Positions 16,504 to 24,703 of a stretch of 64,000 nt of DNA are shown here, piece by piece. Made by a program: the position numbers and the translations under genes. The stretch is taken from assembly GCF_900174485.1 (NCBI RefSeq), contig NZ_LT837803.1, positions 2,247,305 through 2,311,304 on the forward strand. The letters are read 5' to 3'. The stretch is from Sterolibacterium denitrificans (GTDB taxonomy: Bacteria; Pseudomonadota; Gammaproteobacteria; Burkholderiales; Rhodocyclaceae). The notes under the pieces are model-generated. The model saw only the letters and a program-made list of their open reading frames with translations. It was not told the DNA's origin and searched no databases. Each line of letters opens with the position of its first letter. The first letter of the stretch is position 1.

Positions 16504-16531
16504 ACCCCCGAGAGCTTGCGCTGTCGGGGGT
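16504..16531. terminator. Intrinsic terminator inside the element, downstream of tRNA-Ser(GCU)
   Basis: ACCCCCGA (16504-16511) and TCGGGGGT (16524-16531) form an 8-bp stem around a 12-nt loop. On the minus strand the stem is followed by TTTTG, so it can end the leftward tRNA-Ser transcript. It lies within the element and appears to replace the host terminator at 7491-7520 that insertion displaced. Confidence 0.65.
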
Positions 16532-16566
16532 TTCGGGCCTTTCTGCTACTTCTTGCTACTCAGTTC

Positions 16567-16586
16567 TGGCGGAGACGGAGGGATTC
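16567..16586 (+). repeat. attR: intact 3' end of tRNA-Ser(GCU)
   Basis: TGGCGGAGACGGAGGGATTC is the CCA end, acceptor strand and part of the T-arm of the tRNA on the minus strand. It is repeated at 7529-7546 with a 2-base deletion. It marks the right boundary of the element. Confidence 0.8.
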
Positions 16587-16659
16587 GAACCCTCGATCCA
16601 GGTTTTGCCCGGATGCTCCCTTAGCAGGGGAGTGCCTTCGACCTCTCGGCCACGTCTCC
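16567..16659 (-). tRNA. tRNA-Ser (anticodon GCU)
   Basis: The 93-nt gene includes an encoded CCA (16567-16569). The acceptor strands GGAGACG (16659-16653) and CGTCTCC (16577-16571) pair fully, with discriminator G at 16570. The anticodon loop CTGCTAA gives GCU, which reads AGC and AGU. A long variable arm (about GGGAGCATCCGGGCAAAACCT) is typical of class II tRNA-Ser. Its 3' end was rebuilt by the integrated element. Confidence 0.95.
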
Positions 16660-16793
16660 GAATTTCGGGAAGCCGCGATTATATACATCATTGCAACAGA
16701 ATAGGATACCGAGCGCTGATATCGTGCCGTTTCATCCCACGCCCGATATCACACATTCCGACATTCACCACTACCGCAGCCACCGCATTCTGC

Positions 16794-16799
16794 TAGAAT
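16794..16799 (+). promoter_or_regulatory. -10 box of the tRNA-Ser(GGA) gene
   Basis: TAGAAT lies 14 nt before the mature 5' end of the tRNA at 16813, within the 153-bp gap between the divergent tRNA genes. A clear -35 was not assigned. Confidence 0.45.
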
Positions 16800-16812
16800 G
16801 CGCGGCTCATCC

Positions 16813-16902
16813 GGAGAGGTGGATGAGTGGTTTAAGTCGCACGCCTGGAAAGCGTGTTTAGGTGAAAGCCTAACGCGGGTTCGAATCCCGCCCTCTCCGC
16901 CA
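16813..16902 (+). tRNA. tRNA-Ser (anticodon GGA)
   Basis: The 90-nt gene has an encoded CCA. The acceptor strands GGAGAGG and CCTCTCC pair, with discriminator G. The anticodon loop CTGGAAA gives GGA, which reads UCC and UCU. The variable arm TGTTTAGGTGAAAGCCTAAC is long, as in tRNA-Ser. It is divergent from the tRNA-Ser(GCU) gene. Confidence 0.96.
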
Positions 16903-16911
16903 GAAAGCCAA

Positions 16912-16939
16912 AACCCGTTGATTCTTCGACGGGTTTTTC
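16912..16939 (+). terminator. Intrinsic terminator of tRNA-Ser(GGA)
   Basis: AACCCGT (16912-16918) and ACGGGTT (16929-16935) form a stem followed by a T tract. It begins 10 nt after the tRNA. Confidence 0.85.
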
Positions 16940-17357
16940 TTTTTCCCTCGCCACATGCGTGCCAAACCAAAGGTTCGGATTCGCAAATCGCGAGCCTCCC
17001 ATTTGCCGAGTCACCCACATCCGCACCACGCACGCGCCGTGGCGGACGATGCCTTGCCGATGTTCGGCCGGAGCGACTACACCTGCGGGCTCTCTGACGC
17101 CGTGTTGACCGAAGCCACCGCTGCTGCGTCTTTACGGCGTATCGCTGCGCCAGGCGGCTTTCAAGCACGAGGGCGTACTGCTGGCCCAGCGATGCCGTTC
17201 ATCATCGACAGGTGCTTGAACCTGCAGAAAGCCGATCCAAGTCATTCCCGCTTGCACGGGAATGACAACGGCACATGCCGCCGCTTCGAGCGCCCGTTCT
17301 TCTTCACGCGCTTATCCAATACGAACGAGCTGCAGCTTTTAGCTCATCCTTGCATCA
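16940..17357. other. Gene-free stretch before modA
   Basis: No convincing gene was found in these 418 bp. Short frames on both strands lack Shine-Dalgarno sequences and known domains. The stretch holds a palindromic dispersed repeat at 17241-17266. Confidence 0.5.
17241..17266. repeat. Dispersed palindromic repeat (dRS3/REP-like)
   Basis: GTCATTCCCG, six bases and CGGGAATGAC form a perfect 10-bp inverted repeat. The ATTCCC-N8-GGGAAT core is the same as in the repeat at 36534-36612. Such units are scattered in many betaproteobacterial genomes. Confidence 0.6.
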
Positions 17358-17381
17358 CGTTATGTCAGCCTGTATATTACG
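17358..17381. promoter_or_regulatory. Putative ModE operator of modABC
   Basis: CGTTATGT-N8-ATATTACG matches the palindromic ModE-box layout (6 of 8 half-site positions symmetrical). It lies 34 bp before the modA start, where bound Mo-ModE would block transcription. The same 8-8-8 architecture recurs at 19637, 37221 and 37391. Confidence 0.7.
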
Positions 17382-17415
17382 GGACTGTTTTCATTTTGAG
17401 AAAAGGGTGACTGCC

Positions 17416-18171
17416 ATGTTTGCGCGTTTCAAAATTTCGCTGTTTGCCGTTTGCCTTGGATTGCTCTCGTTTGCCGCCAGCGCGGCCGAAATCACCGTTT
17501 CCGCGGCTGCCAGCCTGACCAATGCGTTCAAGGAGATCGGCCAGGCATACGAGGCGCAGCATGCCGACGCCAAGGTGTTGCTGAATTTCGGCGCTTCCGG
17601 CGCGCTTTTGCAGCAGATGGCCAAGGGGGCGCCGGTCGACGTGTTTGCTTCGGCCGACCAGGAGACGATGGACCAGGCGCAGCAGCAGTCGCTCGTCTCG
17701 GCCAAGACCCGTCAGGATTTCGTCCGTAATGCGCTGGTATTGATCACGCCTGTCGACGGCAAGCTGTCGATGAAGTCCCTGGCCGATCTCGGGCAGGCCG
17801 GCGTGCAGCGCATTGCCATCGGCAATCCCGCCAGCGTGCCGGTGGGCCGCTATGCCAAGCATGCGCTGGATGCGGCGAAGCTCTGGTCGGCTGTCGAGAG
17901 CAAGTTGATCAACGCCACCAACGTGCGCCAGGCGCTCGACTATGTTGCGCGCGGCGAGACTGATGCGGGATTCGTGTATGCGACCGATGCCGCGGTCATG
18001 AAGGACAAGGTGCGCGTCGCCTTCGAAGTGCCGCTGGACATCGCGATCAGCTATCCGATTGCCGTTGCCTCTTCGAGCACCAATACCGACGAGGCCGCCC
18101 GCTTCATCGCCTTCGTGATGTCGCCGGCGGGACAGACGATTCTCGCCAAGTTCGGCTTCCAGAAACCCTGA
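17416..18171 (+). CDS. modA: Molybdate-binding periplasmic protein ModA
   Basis: This is a 251-residue protein. A signal peptide of about 24 residues ends in AASAAE. The mature part starts with EITVSAAASLTNAFKEIG, the ModA oxyanion-site signature, and continues with LNFGASGALLQQMAKGAPVDVFASAD. The C terminus (SSSTNTDEAARFIAFVMSPAGQTIL) is also typical. ModA captures molybdate or tungstate for ModBC. ATG 17416 was chosen because it gives a proper signal peptide. A ModE-like operator stands just upstream. The gene starts a modABC operon. Confidence 0.95.
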   Translation: MFARFKISLFAVCLGLLSFAASAAEITVSAAASLTNAFKEIGQAYEAQHADAKVLLNFGASGALLQQMAKGAPVDVFASADQETMDQAQQQSLVSAKTRQDFVRNALVLITPVDGKLSMKSLADLGQAGVQRIAIGNPASVPVGRYAKHALDAAKLWSAVESKLINATNVRQALDYVARGETDAGFVYATDAAVMKDKVRVAFEVPLDIAISYPIAVASSSTNTDEAARFIAFVMSPAGQTILAKFGFQKP

Positions 18172-18214
18172 ACGCAGTAGTTAACAGGCAACAAGCCACA
18201 GGAAGCCCGCGTGC

Positions 18215-18892
18215 ATGGATCTGAACCTGCCGGCGCTTACCCTGTCCCTGAAGGTGGCGGGATGGGCGACGGCGTTCAATCTCGTATTCGGCGTCAGCAT
18301 CGGCTTCATGCTCGCGCGGCTGCGCTTTCGCGGGCGCGATCTGCTCGATACGCTGCTGACCTTGCCGATGGTGATGCCGCCGACGGTGCTCGGCTACTAT
18401 CTGCTGGTCATCATCGGCCGGCGCGGCCCGCTCGGCGGCTGGTTGCACGAGCACTTCGGCATCAATCTGATCTTCACCTGGCAGGGGGCGGTGATCGCCG
18501 CCATGATCGTATCGTTTCCCCTGGTGTTCAAACCGGCGCGGGCGGCCTTCGAATCCGTGGATCGACAGATGGAGCAAGCCGGCCGCGTGCTCGGCCTCTC
18601 GGAGCTCGGGGTGTTCTTCCGGATTACCCTGCCGCTCGCCTGGCGCGGCATTCTGGCCGGCCTGCTGCTGGCGTTCGCGCGGGCGCTCGGCGAGTTCGGC
18701 GCGACGCTGATGGTGGCCGGCAGCATTCCGGGCAAGACGCAAACGCTGTCGGTTGCCGTCTATGAAGCCGTTCAGGCCGGGCAGGACGACGTGGCGAACA
18801 CGCTGGTCCTCGTGACCTCCGCCGTTTGCATCGCGGTGCTGCTGCTGGCCGGACGCATCGCGCCCGGGCGCGTCGTCCAACAGGCGCATTGA
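18215..18892 (+). CDS. modB: Molybdate ABC transporter permease ModB
   Basis: This is a 225-residue inner-membrane protein with about five membrane segments. The EAA loop FARALGEFGATLMVAG contacts the ATPase, and LPMVMPPTVLGYYLL is characteristic of ModB. AGGAAG lies about 9 nt before the ATG. It works with ModA and ModC to import molybdate. The stop is 8 nt before modC. Confidence 0.95.
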   Translation: MDLNLPALTLSLKVAGWATAFNLVFGVSIGFMLARLRFRGRDLLDTLLTLPMVMPPTVLGYYLLVIIGRRGPLGGWLHEHFGINLIFTWQGAVIAAMIVSFPLVFKPARAAFESVDRQMEQAGRVLGLSELGVFFRITLPLAWRGILAGLLLAFARALGEFGATLMVAGSIPGKTQTLSVAVYEAVQAGQDDVANTLVLVTSAVCIAVLLLAGRIAPGRVVQQAH

Positions 18893-18900
18893 GGCCCGGG

Positions 18901-19623
18901 ATGAGTGACCAGCTCACGATCGATATCCGCAAGACGCTGCGTTCCGGCGCACGCCGCTTCGAGCTCGATGTGCAGTTGCGTTCGACGAGCCGGCGCATCG
19001 TGATCTTCGGGCCGTCCGGCGCGGGCAAGAGCCTGACGCTGAAGGCCGTCGCCGGGCTGCTGAGGCCCGACAGCGGCCAGATCCGGCTCGGGGGCGTCAC
19101 GCTGTTCGACAGCCAGGCCGGCATCGACCTCACTCCCCAGGCGCGCAAGGTCGGTTATTTGTTCCAGGATTACGCGCTGTTCCCCCATCTGACCGTGCGG
19201 CAGAACATCGCTTCGTCGCTGGTGGGCGGCTGGTTCAATCCGTCGCGGAACTTTCGCCACGAAAGTGTCGAATACTGGCTCGCCGCCTTTCATCTGGAAG
19301 CGCTGGCGCACCAGTATCCGAGCGAATTGTCCGGCGGACAGCGCCAGCGCACGGCCCTGGCGCGCGCCCTCGTGGCGCATCCGCGGGCCTTGCTGCTCGA
19401 CGAACCGTTCGCCGCCCTCGATCCGGCGCTGCGCAGCAGCATGCGCCTGGAGCTTGCGGAGCTGCAACGGAGGCTCGACGTGCCGATGATATTGATCACG
19501 CACGATCCGGAAGATGTGACGACGTTCGGCGATCATGTGCTGAGTCTGAACGGGGGTCGGGTAGACGAGCGACCGTTCGCGCTCTCGGCTGAGCCAGAGA
19601 TCGCCGCATCCCTTGCCGCCTGA
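18901..19623 (+). CDS. modC: Molybdate ABC transporter ATPase ModC, without Mop/TOBE domain
   Basis: This is a 240-residue ATPase. Walker A GPSGAGKS is at 37-44, signature LSGGQRQR at 143-150, Walker B ALLLDEP at 163-169 and the switch His at 201. Typical ModC proteins are about 350 residues and end in a TOBE (Mop) domain. This one ends soon after the ATPase core, so substrate feedback through that domain is absent. It is the last gene of modABC. A ModE-like operator for the next gene starts 14 bp after its stop. Confidence 0.93.
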   Translation: MSDQLTIDIRKTLRSGARRFELDVQLRSTSRRIVIFGPSGAGKSLTLKAVAGLLRPDSGQIRLGGVTLFDSQAGIDLTPQARKVGYLFQDYALFPHLTVRQNIASSLVGGWFNPSRNFRHESVEYWLAAFHLEALAHQYPSELSGGQRQRTALARALVAHPRALLLDEPFAALDPALRSSMRLELAELQRRLDVPMILITHDPEDVTTFGDHVLSLNGGRVDERPFALSAEPEIAASLAA

Positions 19624-19636
19624 TTTTTTTGACAAT

Positions 19637-19660
19637 CGTTATATATGACTCGATATATCT
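19637..19660. promoter_or_regulatory. Putative ModE operator before the DUF2325 gene
   Basis: CGTTATAT-N8-ATATATCT has a perfect left half-site and a right half-site matching ATATAACG at five of eight positions. It lies 10-33 bp before the ATG of the DUF2325 gene, overlapping any promoter there. It would place the receptor and importer genes under ModE. Confidence 0.65.
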
Positions 19661-19669
19661 AGGATCGTC

Positions 19670-21160
19670 ATGGAAAACCACGTTGCATCGATCGTTCGTA
19701 CTGGCGGCATCGGGAACGCAATGGCCCGCATCGAGCGCGAAGGCTATAGCCTGGCCGCCCTGGTGGCGCCTGGCGGGCGCAACAGCGCCGTTCGCGGTCT
19801 GCGGGATGCCGGCGCGGCCATGAAACCCTTTTCCCTCGCCTTCGAAAAGGCTTTCGGCAACGAGGATGCGCCGGCAGCGCTCACCGAGGAGCAAGTGCCG
19901 TTGCGCCAGAGACGCAGAATCTGGGAAATGCCCAGCGCCTGGCATTGCACCCTGGCCGGCACCTGCCTGTCCATTGCCGATCTGCGCCATCTCATGAAAT
20001 CCGGCGAACACGACGATGCCATCGTCGGCGACTATGGCCTCCACTCCTACATCGTCAACCATTGCGGCAACCGGAATGCGATCACCGAAGAGATCCATCG
20101 CCTGCTGAACCACCGCCATGCCGGTTCCCTGCGTCACTTCGCCAGGTTCAAGGGCGCCGATGCCGTGCTCGCGGCATGGAAGGATGCGTTCGCGGCCGGC
20201 AACATCGCCGGCAGCCTGTGGGCGGCATGGACGCACGGCGATATCGGCGAGTATGAAGGCTCGGTGATCTACGGCGATCTGCACATGCTTTCGCATCAGT
20301 TGTGCGCGCAGGCGCAGCCCAGCCAGATTCGCATCGCCGAACTCGAAAAGGACAATGGCCGCCAGAACGCGGAAATCCTTCGCCTGCGCCAGGCGCTCGC
20401 CTCCATGCGGAGTGAACGGGCGCAGCGGGTCGTCGAACTGGAAGGCCGCGTGGCCGAACTCGAAGGCAAGCTCGCTTGCGCGCGCAAGACGGAAACGACC
20501 CTGGCCGAAGCGGGCAATGCGCTCAGCCAGAACAGGTCGCTGCGCGAACGCAATGATCTGCTGAACCGGCGGCTGGCCGCTCTGGAGCAACGCAGCCAGG
20601 CGCAGCAGAACAGAATCACCGAATTTGAAAATGAATTGGCCCGGGCGCGCAACGCAACGCAACGGAAGCTCGATCCCGCGCTGGCATCCTTCGCGGCCAC
20701 GGCATCAGTGGCCGCGTCGGCAGTTGAAGCGGCTGAAGCAACCGAAACGGCATGCCGCCTGGCAGAAAGAGCCGCCGACATCCCGCTCGGCGGCCGCCGC
20801 ATTCTGTGCATCGGCGGACGGCCCGGCCTGATCGCACACTATCGGCGCTTGGTCGAATCGAACGGGGGCTGCTTCATTCATCACGATGGCGGCCAGGAAG
20901 ACAACGAGCATCGCATCGATGCGATCGTCGCCGGCGCCGACGTCGTGTTCTGCCAGGTCGGTTATCTGTCGCACCCGGCCTATTGGCGCATCAAGGAAGC
21001 CTGCAAGCAACGCGGGCTGCCGTGCATCTTCCAGAAGTCGGGAGGCATCACGGCCTTTTCCCGCGATCTGGAAATGATTGCCGAGGATGCATTTCGATCA
21101 CCCCAGGCTTCCCCGCGCACCCTGTTCGGCCAGAACCGGGTAAGCGGGTATTCCGCATGA
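19670..21160 (+). CDS. DUF2325 protein with central coiled coil
   Basis: This is a 496-residue cytoplasmic protein. An N-terminal helical domain (about 1-210) carries WEMPSAWHCTLAGTCLSIADL. A coiled coil spans about 220-335 (repeated ELE, RVAELEGKLA). The C-terminal DUF2325 domain (about 383-475) has a Rossmann-like ILCIGGRPG, the segment ADVVFCQVGYLSHPAYW and the Lys-Ser in FQKSGG. The family has no proven function but is often found near metal and nitrogen-fixation genes. It is the first gene after a ModE-like operator. That suggests a role in sensing or scaffolding for the Mo system, which is inference. Confidence 0.75.
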   Translation: MENHVASIVRTGGIGNAMARIEREGYSLAALVAPGGRNSAVRGLRDAGAAMKPFSLAFEKAFGNEDAPAALTEEQVPLRQRRRIWEMPSAWHCTLAGTCLSIADLRHLMKSGEHDDAIVGDYGLHSYIVNHCGNRNAITEEIHRLLNHRHAGSLRHFARFKGADAVLAAWKDAFAAGNIAGSLWAAWTHGDIGEYEGSVIYGDLHMLSHQLCAQAQPSQIRIAELEKDNGRQNAEILRLRQALASMRSERAQRVVELEGRVAELEGKLACARKTETTLAEAGNALSQNRSLRERNDLLNRRLAALEQRSQAQQNRITEFENELARARNATQRKLDPALASFAATASVAASAVEAAEATETACRLAERAADIPLGGRRILCIGGRPGLIAHYRRLVESNGGCFIHHDGGQEDNEHRIDAIVAGADVVFCQVGYLSHPAYWRIKEACKQRGLPCIFQKSGGITAFSRDLEMIAEDAFRSPQASPRTLFGQNRVSGYSA

Positions 21161-21299
21161 CGGTCGCCGCCACCCATTCTGGCCGGCCTCATCGCGATCA
21201 CCCCGCCGCCATCGCGGCGGCATGTTTTCCACCGGCCCGGCGGCTCGCTCCGACGCCCCGCAGCCTGATTTCAACGCAACACAAGAAGGGAATGAAACA

Positions 21300-23462
21300 A
21301 TGCGTCGTTTTTTACCGATAACCGCCGCCTCGTTCCTGCTGCCCGCGGCATCGCTGGCGCAGACGGGCGAATCCGCATCCGCGCTCCTGTCCGAAGTCGT
21401 GGTGAGCACCGGCGCCTTCTCCGCGCAGGAGCGAACCACCGCCACCAGCAGCTTCGTCATCGATGCGGAAACCATACAGCGCTCGCCCGCCCACAACCTG
21501 AGCGAACTGCTGATCGAGCAGGGCTTCATGGTCGAGGCCACGCCGACCGACCACGGCGAGAACACGCTGCTGATCCGCGGCTTCCACACCGAGCATCTGA
21601 TGACCGAAGCCAATGGCAAGGTGCTCGTTCTCATCGACGGCCGGCGCTCCGGCGTGGCCAATGTCCGGCAGATCGTGCTGAACAACATCGAACGGGTCGA
21701 AGTACTGCGCGGCCCAGAGATGTTCAAATATTCGATGGGCTCGCCCGGCGGCATCATCAACATCATCACCAGGCGGGGCGGGCCGGAACACTTCAGCGGT
21801 TCCGTGCGCGCGGGCTATGGCAGCTACGACACCGCCAGGATCGGCGTGGACATCAACGGCCGGGCGAACAATTTCGATTACACGCTGGGCTATGAATACG
21901 GCAGCGTGGGCCATGACTACAAGGATGGCGACGGTAAGACGGTGCACAACACCAAGACCGACGGCACCAGAGGCCTGAATTTCAACCTCGGCTACACCTT
22001 CGGCAACCGGCACCGCATCGGCATCGACGGCTACCAGTACGACGTGGACAAGGCGCATCGGCCCTCCTACGTCGACGAGGATGGCGTGACCCGCAACAAC
22101 AGCTACACCGACCGCAAGACCCAGCTCCTGCATCTCAACTACGAAGGCGCCAGCGACGACGGCCGCCTGTCGTGGAAGGCGAACGTGGGCACGGGCAAGG
22201 ACATCTACGAAACCTACGAAGCGGCCTCCCGCTACCCGAAAGGGCAGAAGGCCGGCACGGACCGCGCCCAGGGCAGCCTGACTTACGCCACCGCGCGCTT
22301 CGACCTCAGCGGCGGCATCGATTACATCAAATACGACGTCGAGAACTCGTCCACCGCCAGGGGCACCTTCCTGCAGAAGAACACCGGCCTCGATCCCCAG
22401 TGGCGCGGCCTGGGCTATCCCATGCACCCGACCAGCACCACCACGCTCTGGGGCGCCTACCTGGTGGGCACGCTCAAGCTTCAGGACGGCGCGCTGAACC
22501 TCTCCGGCGGCCTGCGCTACGAGCAGGCGCGCGCCAAGGATCTGTCGGTCGGCGACGAGCACTTCGACCGCGTCGCCTACTTCACCACTCGCGGCATTAC
22601 CGACCGCAACCTGCTGCCCACCAGCCGCGACTTCGACCACCTCGCGCCGACCCTGGGCGCGACCTGGCTGCCCATGGACTGGCTCAAGCTGCGGGCCAAC
22701 TATACCCAGGGCTGGCGCGCGCCCTCGGGGCGGCAACTGTTCGCCAGCAGCTTCTATGAGGACTACGGCGCGCCGGGCGATCCCAGGCTCAAGCCCGAGC
22801 TGACCGATGCCTTCGAGGTCGGCTTCGACATGGCCCGCCCCGACTGGCGCTTTTCCAGCACCTACTTCTATTACGAGGTCAAGGACAACGTCTACATTTA
22901 CCCCGGCGTCAGGCCGAACGGGACCAGCCCGCAGGGCCGCGTGATGATGAACGTCGAGCGGCGCATCCAGGAAGGCGTGGAAATCCAGGCCAGCGCCAAC
23001 GTTGCCGGCCTCCTCGGCTACCGCGATCTGGAGTTGCGTCCCTACGTCAATGCGACGCACATGATCCGCAAGAACGAAGTCATCCAGGAAGGCGGACCGG
23101 GGCTGCTCGGCACCTGGTGGCCGATCGCCCGGACGCCGGACACCGTGGCCAGTTACGGCATCCGCTTCAACCATCAGCCCACGAAATTCTCCGGCAACCT
23201 GAGTTTCAACTATTACGGCGAGCAGTACGGCGGCAGGTCGAATGTCGGCGACGGCCCGCTAATCGGCTTCGGCAAATTCACCGTGGTCAATCTGAGCCTG
23301 CGCAAGCGCCTGTGGGATTTCGGTCAGACGCAGAACCTGGATCTGAAGCTGGATCTGAACAATCTTACCGATCGCATCTACTCCTATCTCGGCCGAGTTC
23401 CAGTGGATGCCTATGCCTACCCGGGGCGCAATGCCTACGCCACGCTGATTTACAACTTCTGA
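21300..23462 (+). CDS. TonB-dependent outer-membrane receptor, possibly for a Mo chelate
   Basis: This is a 720-residue receptor. A signal peptide (about 1-20, ends ASLAQ) is followed by a TonB-box-like EVVVS at 32-36. The plug domain contains LLIRGF, VLVLIDGRR, NNIERVEVLRGP and SPGGIINIITRR. A 22-strand-type barrel follows and ends in LIYNF with the terminal Phe needed for outer-membrane insertion. ATG 21300 gives a proper signal peptide and has AAGGGA upstream. Such receptors import metal chelates, vitamin B12 or sugars. The Mo assignment comes only from the neighbours (modABC, modE, nifQ-like). A short GC hairpin with a T run at 21203-21228 separates it from the DUF2325 gene. Confidence 0.85.
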   Translation: MRRFLPITAASFLLPAASLAQTGESASALLSEVVVSTGAFSAQERTTATSSFVIDAETIQRSPAHNLSELLIEQGFMVEATPTDHGENTLLIRGFHTEHLMTEANGKVLVLIDGRRSGVANVRQIVLNNIERVEVLRGPEMFKYSMGSPGGIINIITRRGGPEHFSGSVRAGYGSYDTARIGVDINGRANNFDYTLGYEYGSVGHDYKDGDGKTVHNTKTDGTRGLNFNLGYTFGNRHRIGIDGYQYDVDKAHRPSYVDEDGVTRNNSYTDRKTQLLHLNYEGASDDGRLSWKANVGTGKDIYETYEAASRYPKGQKAGTDRAQGSLTYATARFDLSGGIDYIKYDVENSSTARGTFLQKNTGLDPQWRGLGYPMHPTSTTTLWGAYLVGTLKLQDGALNLSGGLRYEQARAKDLSVGDEHFDRVAYFTTRGITDRNLLPTSRDFDHLAPTLGATWLPMDWLKLRANYTQGWRAPSGRQLFASSFYEDYGAPGDPRLKPELTDAFEVGFDMARPDWRFSSTYFYYEVKDNVYIYPGVRPNGTSPQGRVMMNVERRIQEGVEIQASANVAGLLGYRDLELRPYVNATHMIRKNEVIQEGGPGLLGTWWPIARTPDTVASYGIRFNHQPTKFSGNLSFNYYGEQYGGRSNVGDGPLIGFGKFTVVNLSLRKRLWDFGQTQNLDLKLDLNNLTDRIYSYLGRVPVDAYAYPGRNAYATLIYNF

Positions 23463-23549
23463 CTCCCGACAGGGCGCGCGTCTCCGCAGGCTGATTCTGC
23501 TGCCTCCGCTGCCTCCAGAGACGCCGCCCGGATTTGGATTTGAATTTCG

Positions 23550-24668
23550 ATGCCACACGCGTACGAGAAGACGCATTTCCGCAGGCTGGCGCTGGCGCTC
23601 TGTCTCTGGGGCGTCTGCCAGACTGCGGCAGCGGCAGCCGAAGCCTCCCCCGGATGCACCGTCAACGCGCGGACGCAATCCACCCAATCCATCGTCGACA
23701 TGGCCGGGCGGACCGTCGTCCTGCCGCGGGAAGTGAAGCGTATCGCCACCGTCGGCCCGGTGCCCGTCATCAACGGCTACCTGTTCGCCCTAGGCGCCGG
23801 GGAACGGATCGTCAACGGCCTGCCGTCACGCTTCACGCAATCGGACAGATGGCACCTGCAGACCGCCATCGCGCCCCATCTGGCCGGACAGCCGGTGCTG
23901 CAAGGACAGACCGGCAGCGATGTCAGCCTCGAAGTCCTGGTCAAGCTCGCCCCGGACATGGTCATCACCATGGAGACGCCCAGGATCAAAACCCTGGCGG
24001 CGGCGAAAGCGCCCATCGTTTACCTCGAATGGGGAAATGCCGCCGACATCCGGCGGAACATGGCGCTGCTCGGCTGTGTGCTCGACCGCACGGCAATGAG
24101 CGAAGCCTATCTGCGCTACTTCGACGCCACGCTGGCGCGCGTGCGCGCGGCCCTGGCCGGCGTCGCGCCGGCCGACCGGCCCAGGGTGCTCTACTTCAAC
24201 CCGCACACGATGACCACGCCCCTCGCCATCGCCAACTGGTGGATCGAGGAAGCAGGCGGCAGGAGCGTCACGGCCGCGATGGCGCGGGGCGGCACCGCGC
24301 ACTATTCCCACGAACAGGTGCTGCTGTGGAATCCCCAGGTACTCATCGTCAGCTCGCCGGAGCAGGCGACGGCGATCCTCCGGGACGAGCGCTTCGCCCG
24401 GATCGACGCGGTCAGGCATGCCAGGGTACACGTCATGCCGACCGGCATCCATTCCTGGGGCCAGCGCACCGTCGAGCAGCCATTGAGCGTCCTCTGGGCA
24501 GCGCAGCGCTTCCACCCCGAGCGATTCGCGCGGCTGGACATGGCAGGCGAAGTGCGCGCCTTCTACCGCGACTTTTTCGGCAGCGAACTTTCCTCGGCGC
24601 AGGCGCGCGAAATTCTCGAAGGCGCATCGCGCGACGGGATGCCCGGACGCCGATCAAATGAAAAATGA
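23550..24668 (+). CDS. Periplasmic metal-chelate binding protein (BtuF/FepB/MolA-like)
   Basis: This is a 372-residue class III binding protein. The signal peptide ends near AAAAAEA. The mature part begins with STQSIVDMAGRTVVLPREVKRIATVG, the standard entry to the periplasmic binding fold of siderophore, cobalamin and MolA proteins. LAPDMVITMETP and YLEWGNAADIRRNMALLG follow. It delivers its ligand to the FecCD-type permease encoded at 26633. In Haemophilus, MolA of this class binds molybdate, which makes a Mo ligand credible here. The stop overlaps the next open frame, pointing to one operon. Confidence 0.85.
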   Translation: MPHAYEKTHFRRLALALCLWGVCQTAAAAAEASPGCTVNARTQSTQSIVDMAGRTVVLPREVKRIATVGPVPVINGYLFALGAGERIVNGLPSRFTQSDRWHLQTAIAPHLAGQPVLQGQTGSDVSLEVLVKLAPDMVITMETPRIKTLAAAKAPIVYLEWGNAADIRRNMALLGCVLDRTAMSEAYLRYFDATLARVRAALAGVAPADRPRVLYFNPHTMTTPLAIANWWIEEAGGRSVTAAMARGGTAHYSHEQVLLWNPQVLIVSSPEQATAILRDERFARIDAVRHARVHVMPTGIHSWGQRTVEQPLSVLWAAQRFHPERFARLDMAGEVRAFYRDFFGSELSSAQAREILEGASRDGMPGRRSNEK

Positions 24669-24703
24669 ATCCAACCCGACAACCTCCGGACAAGGAGCAC
24701 ATG

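Larger units (their letters stand above)
7529..16586. mobile_element. Integrated satellite-like element in the 3' end of tRNA-Ser(GCU)
   Basis: The element spans about 9.0 kb between a degenerate copy of the tRNA-Ser 3' end (7529-7546) and the intact tRNA-Ser(GCU) gene. All 12 genes read on the minus strand. In transcription order they are a P4-type integrase, a hypothetical, an AlpA-like regulator, an HNH protein, three small proteins, a toprim primase, a DUF3987 protein, two hypotheticals, a major capsid protein and a hypothetical. No terminase, portal, head protease or tail gene was recognised, so it is not a complete prophage. The integrase-AlpA-primase layout recalls P4-like satellites, while a capsid gene recalls capsid-forming islands. 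Whether it still moves cannot be told from sequence. Confidence 0.85.

Noticed and set aside
16749..17168. 139-codon minus-strand frame across the tRNA-Ser(GGA) gene
   Set aside because: It runs through a functional tRNA and its terminator; coding use is implausible.
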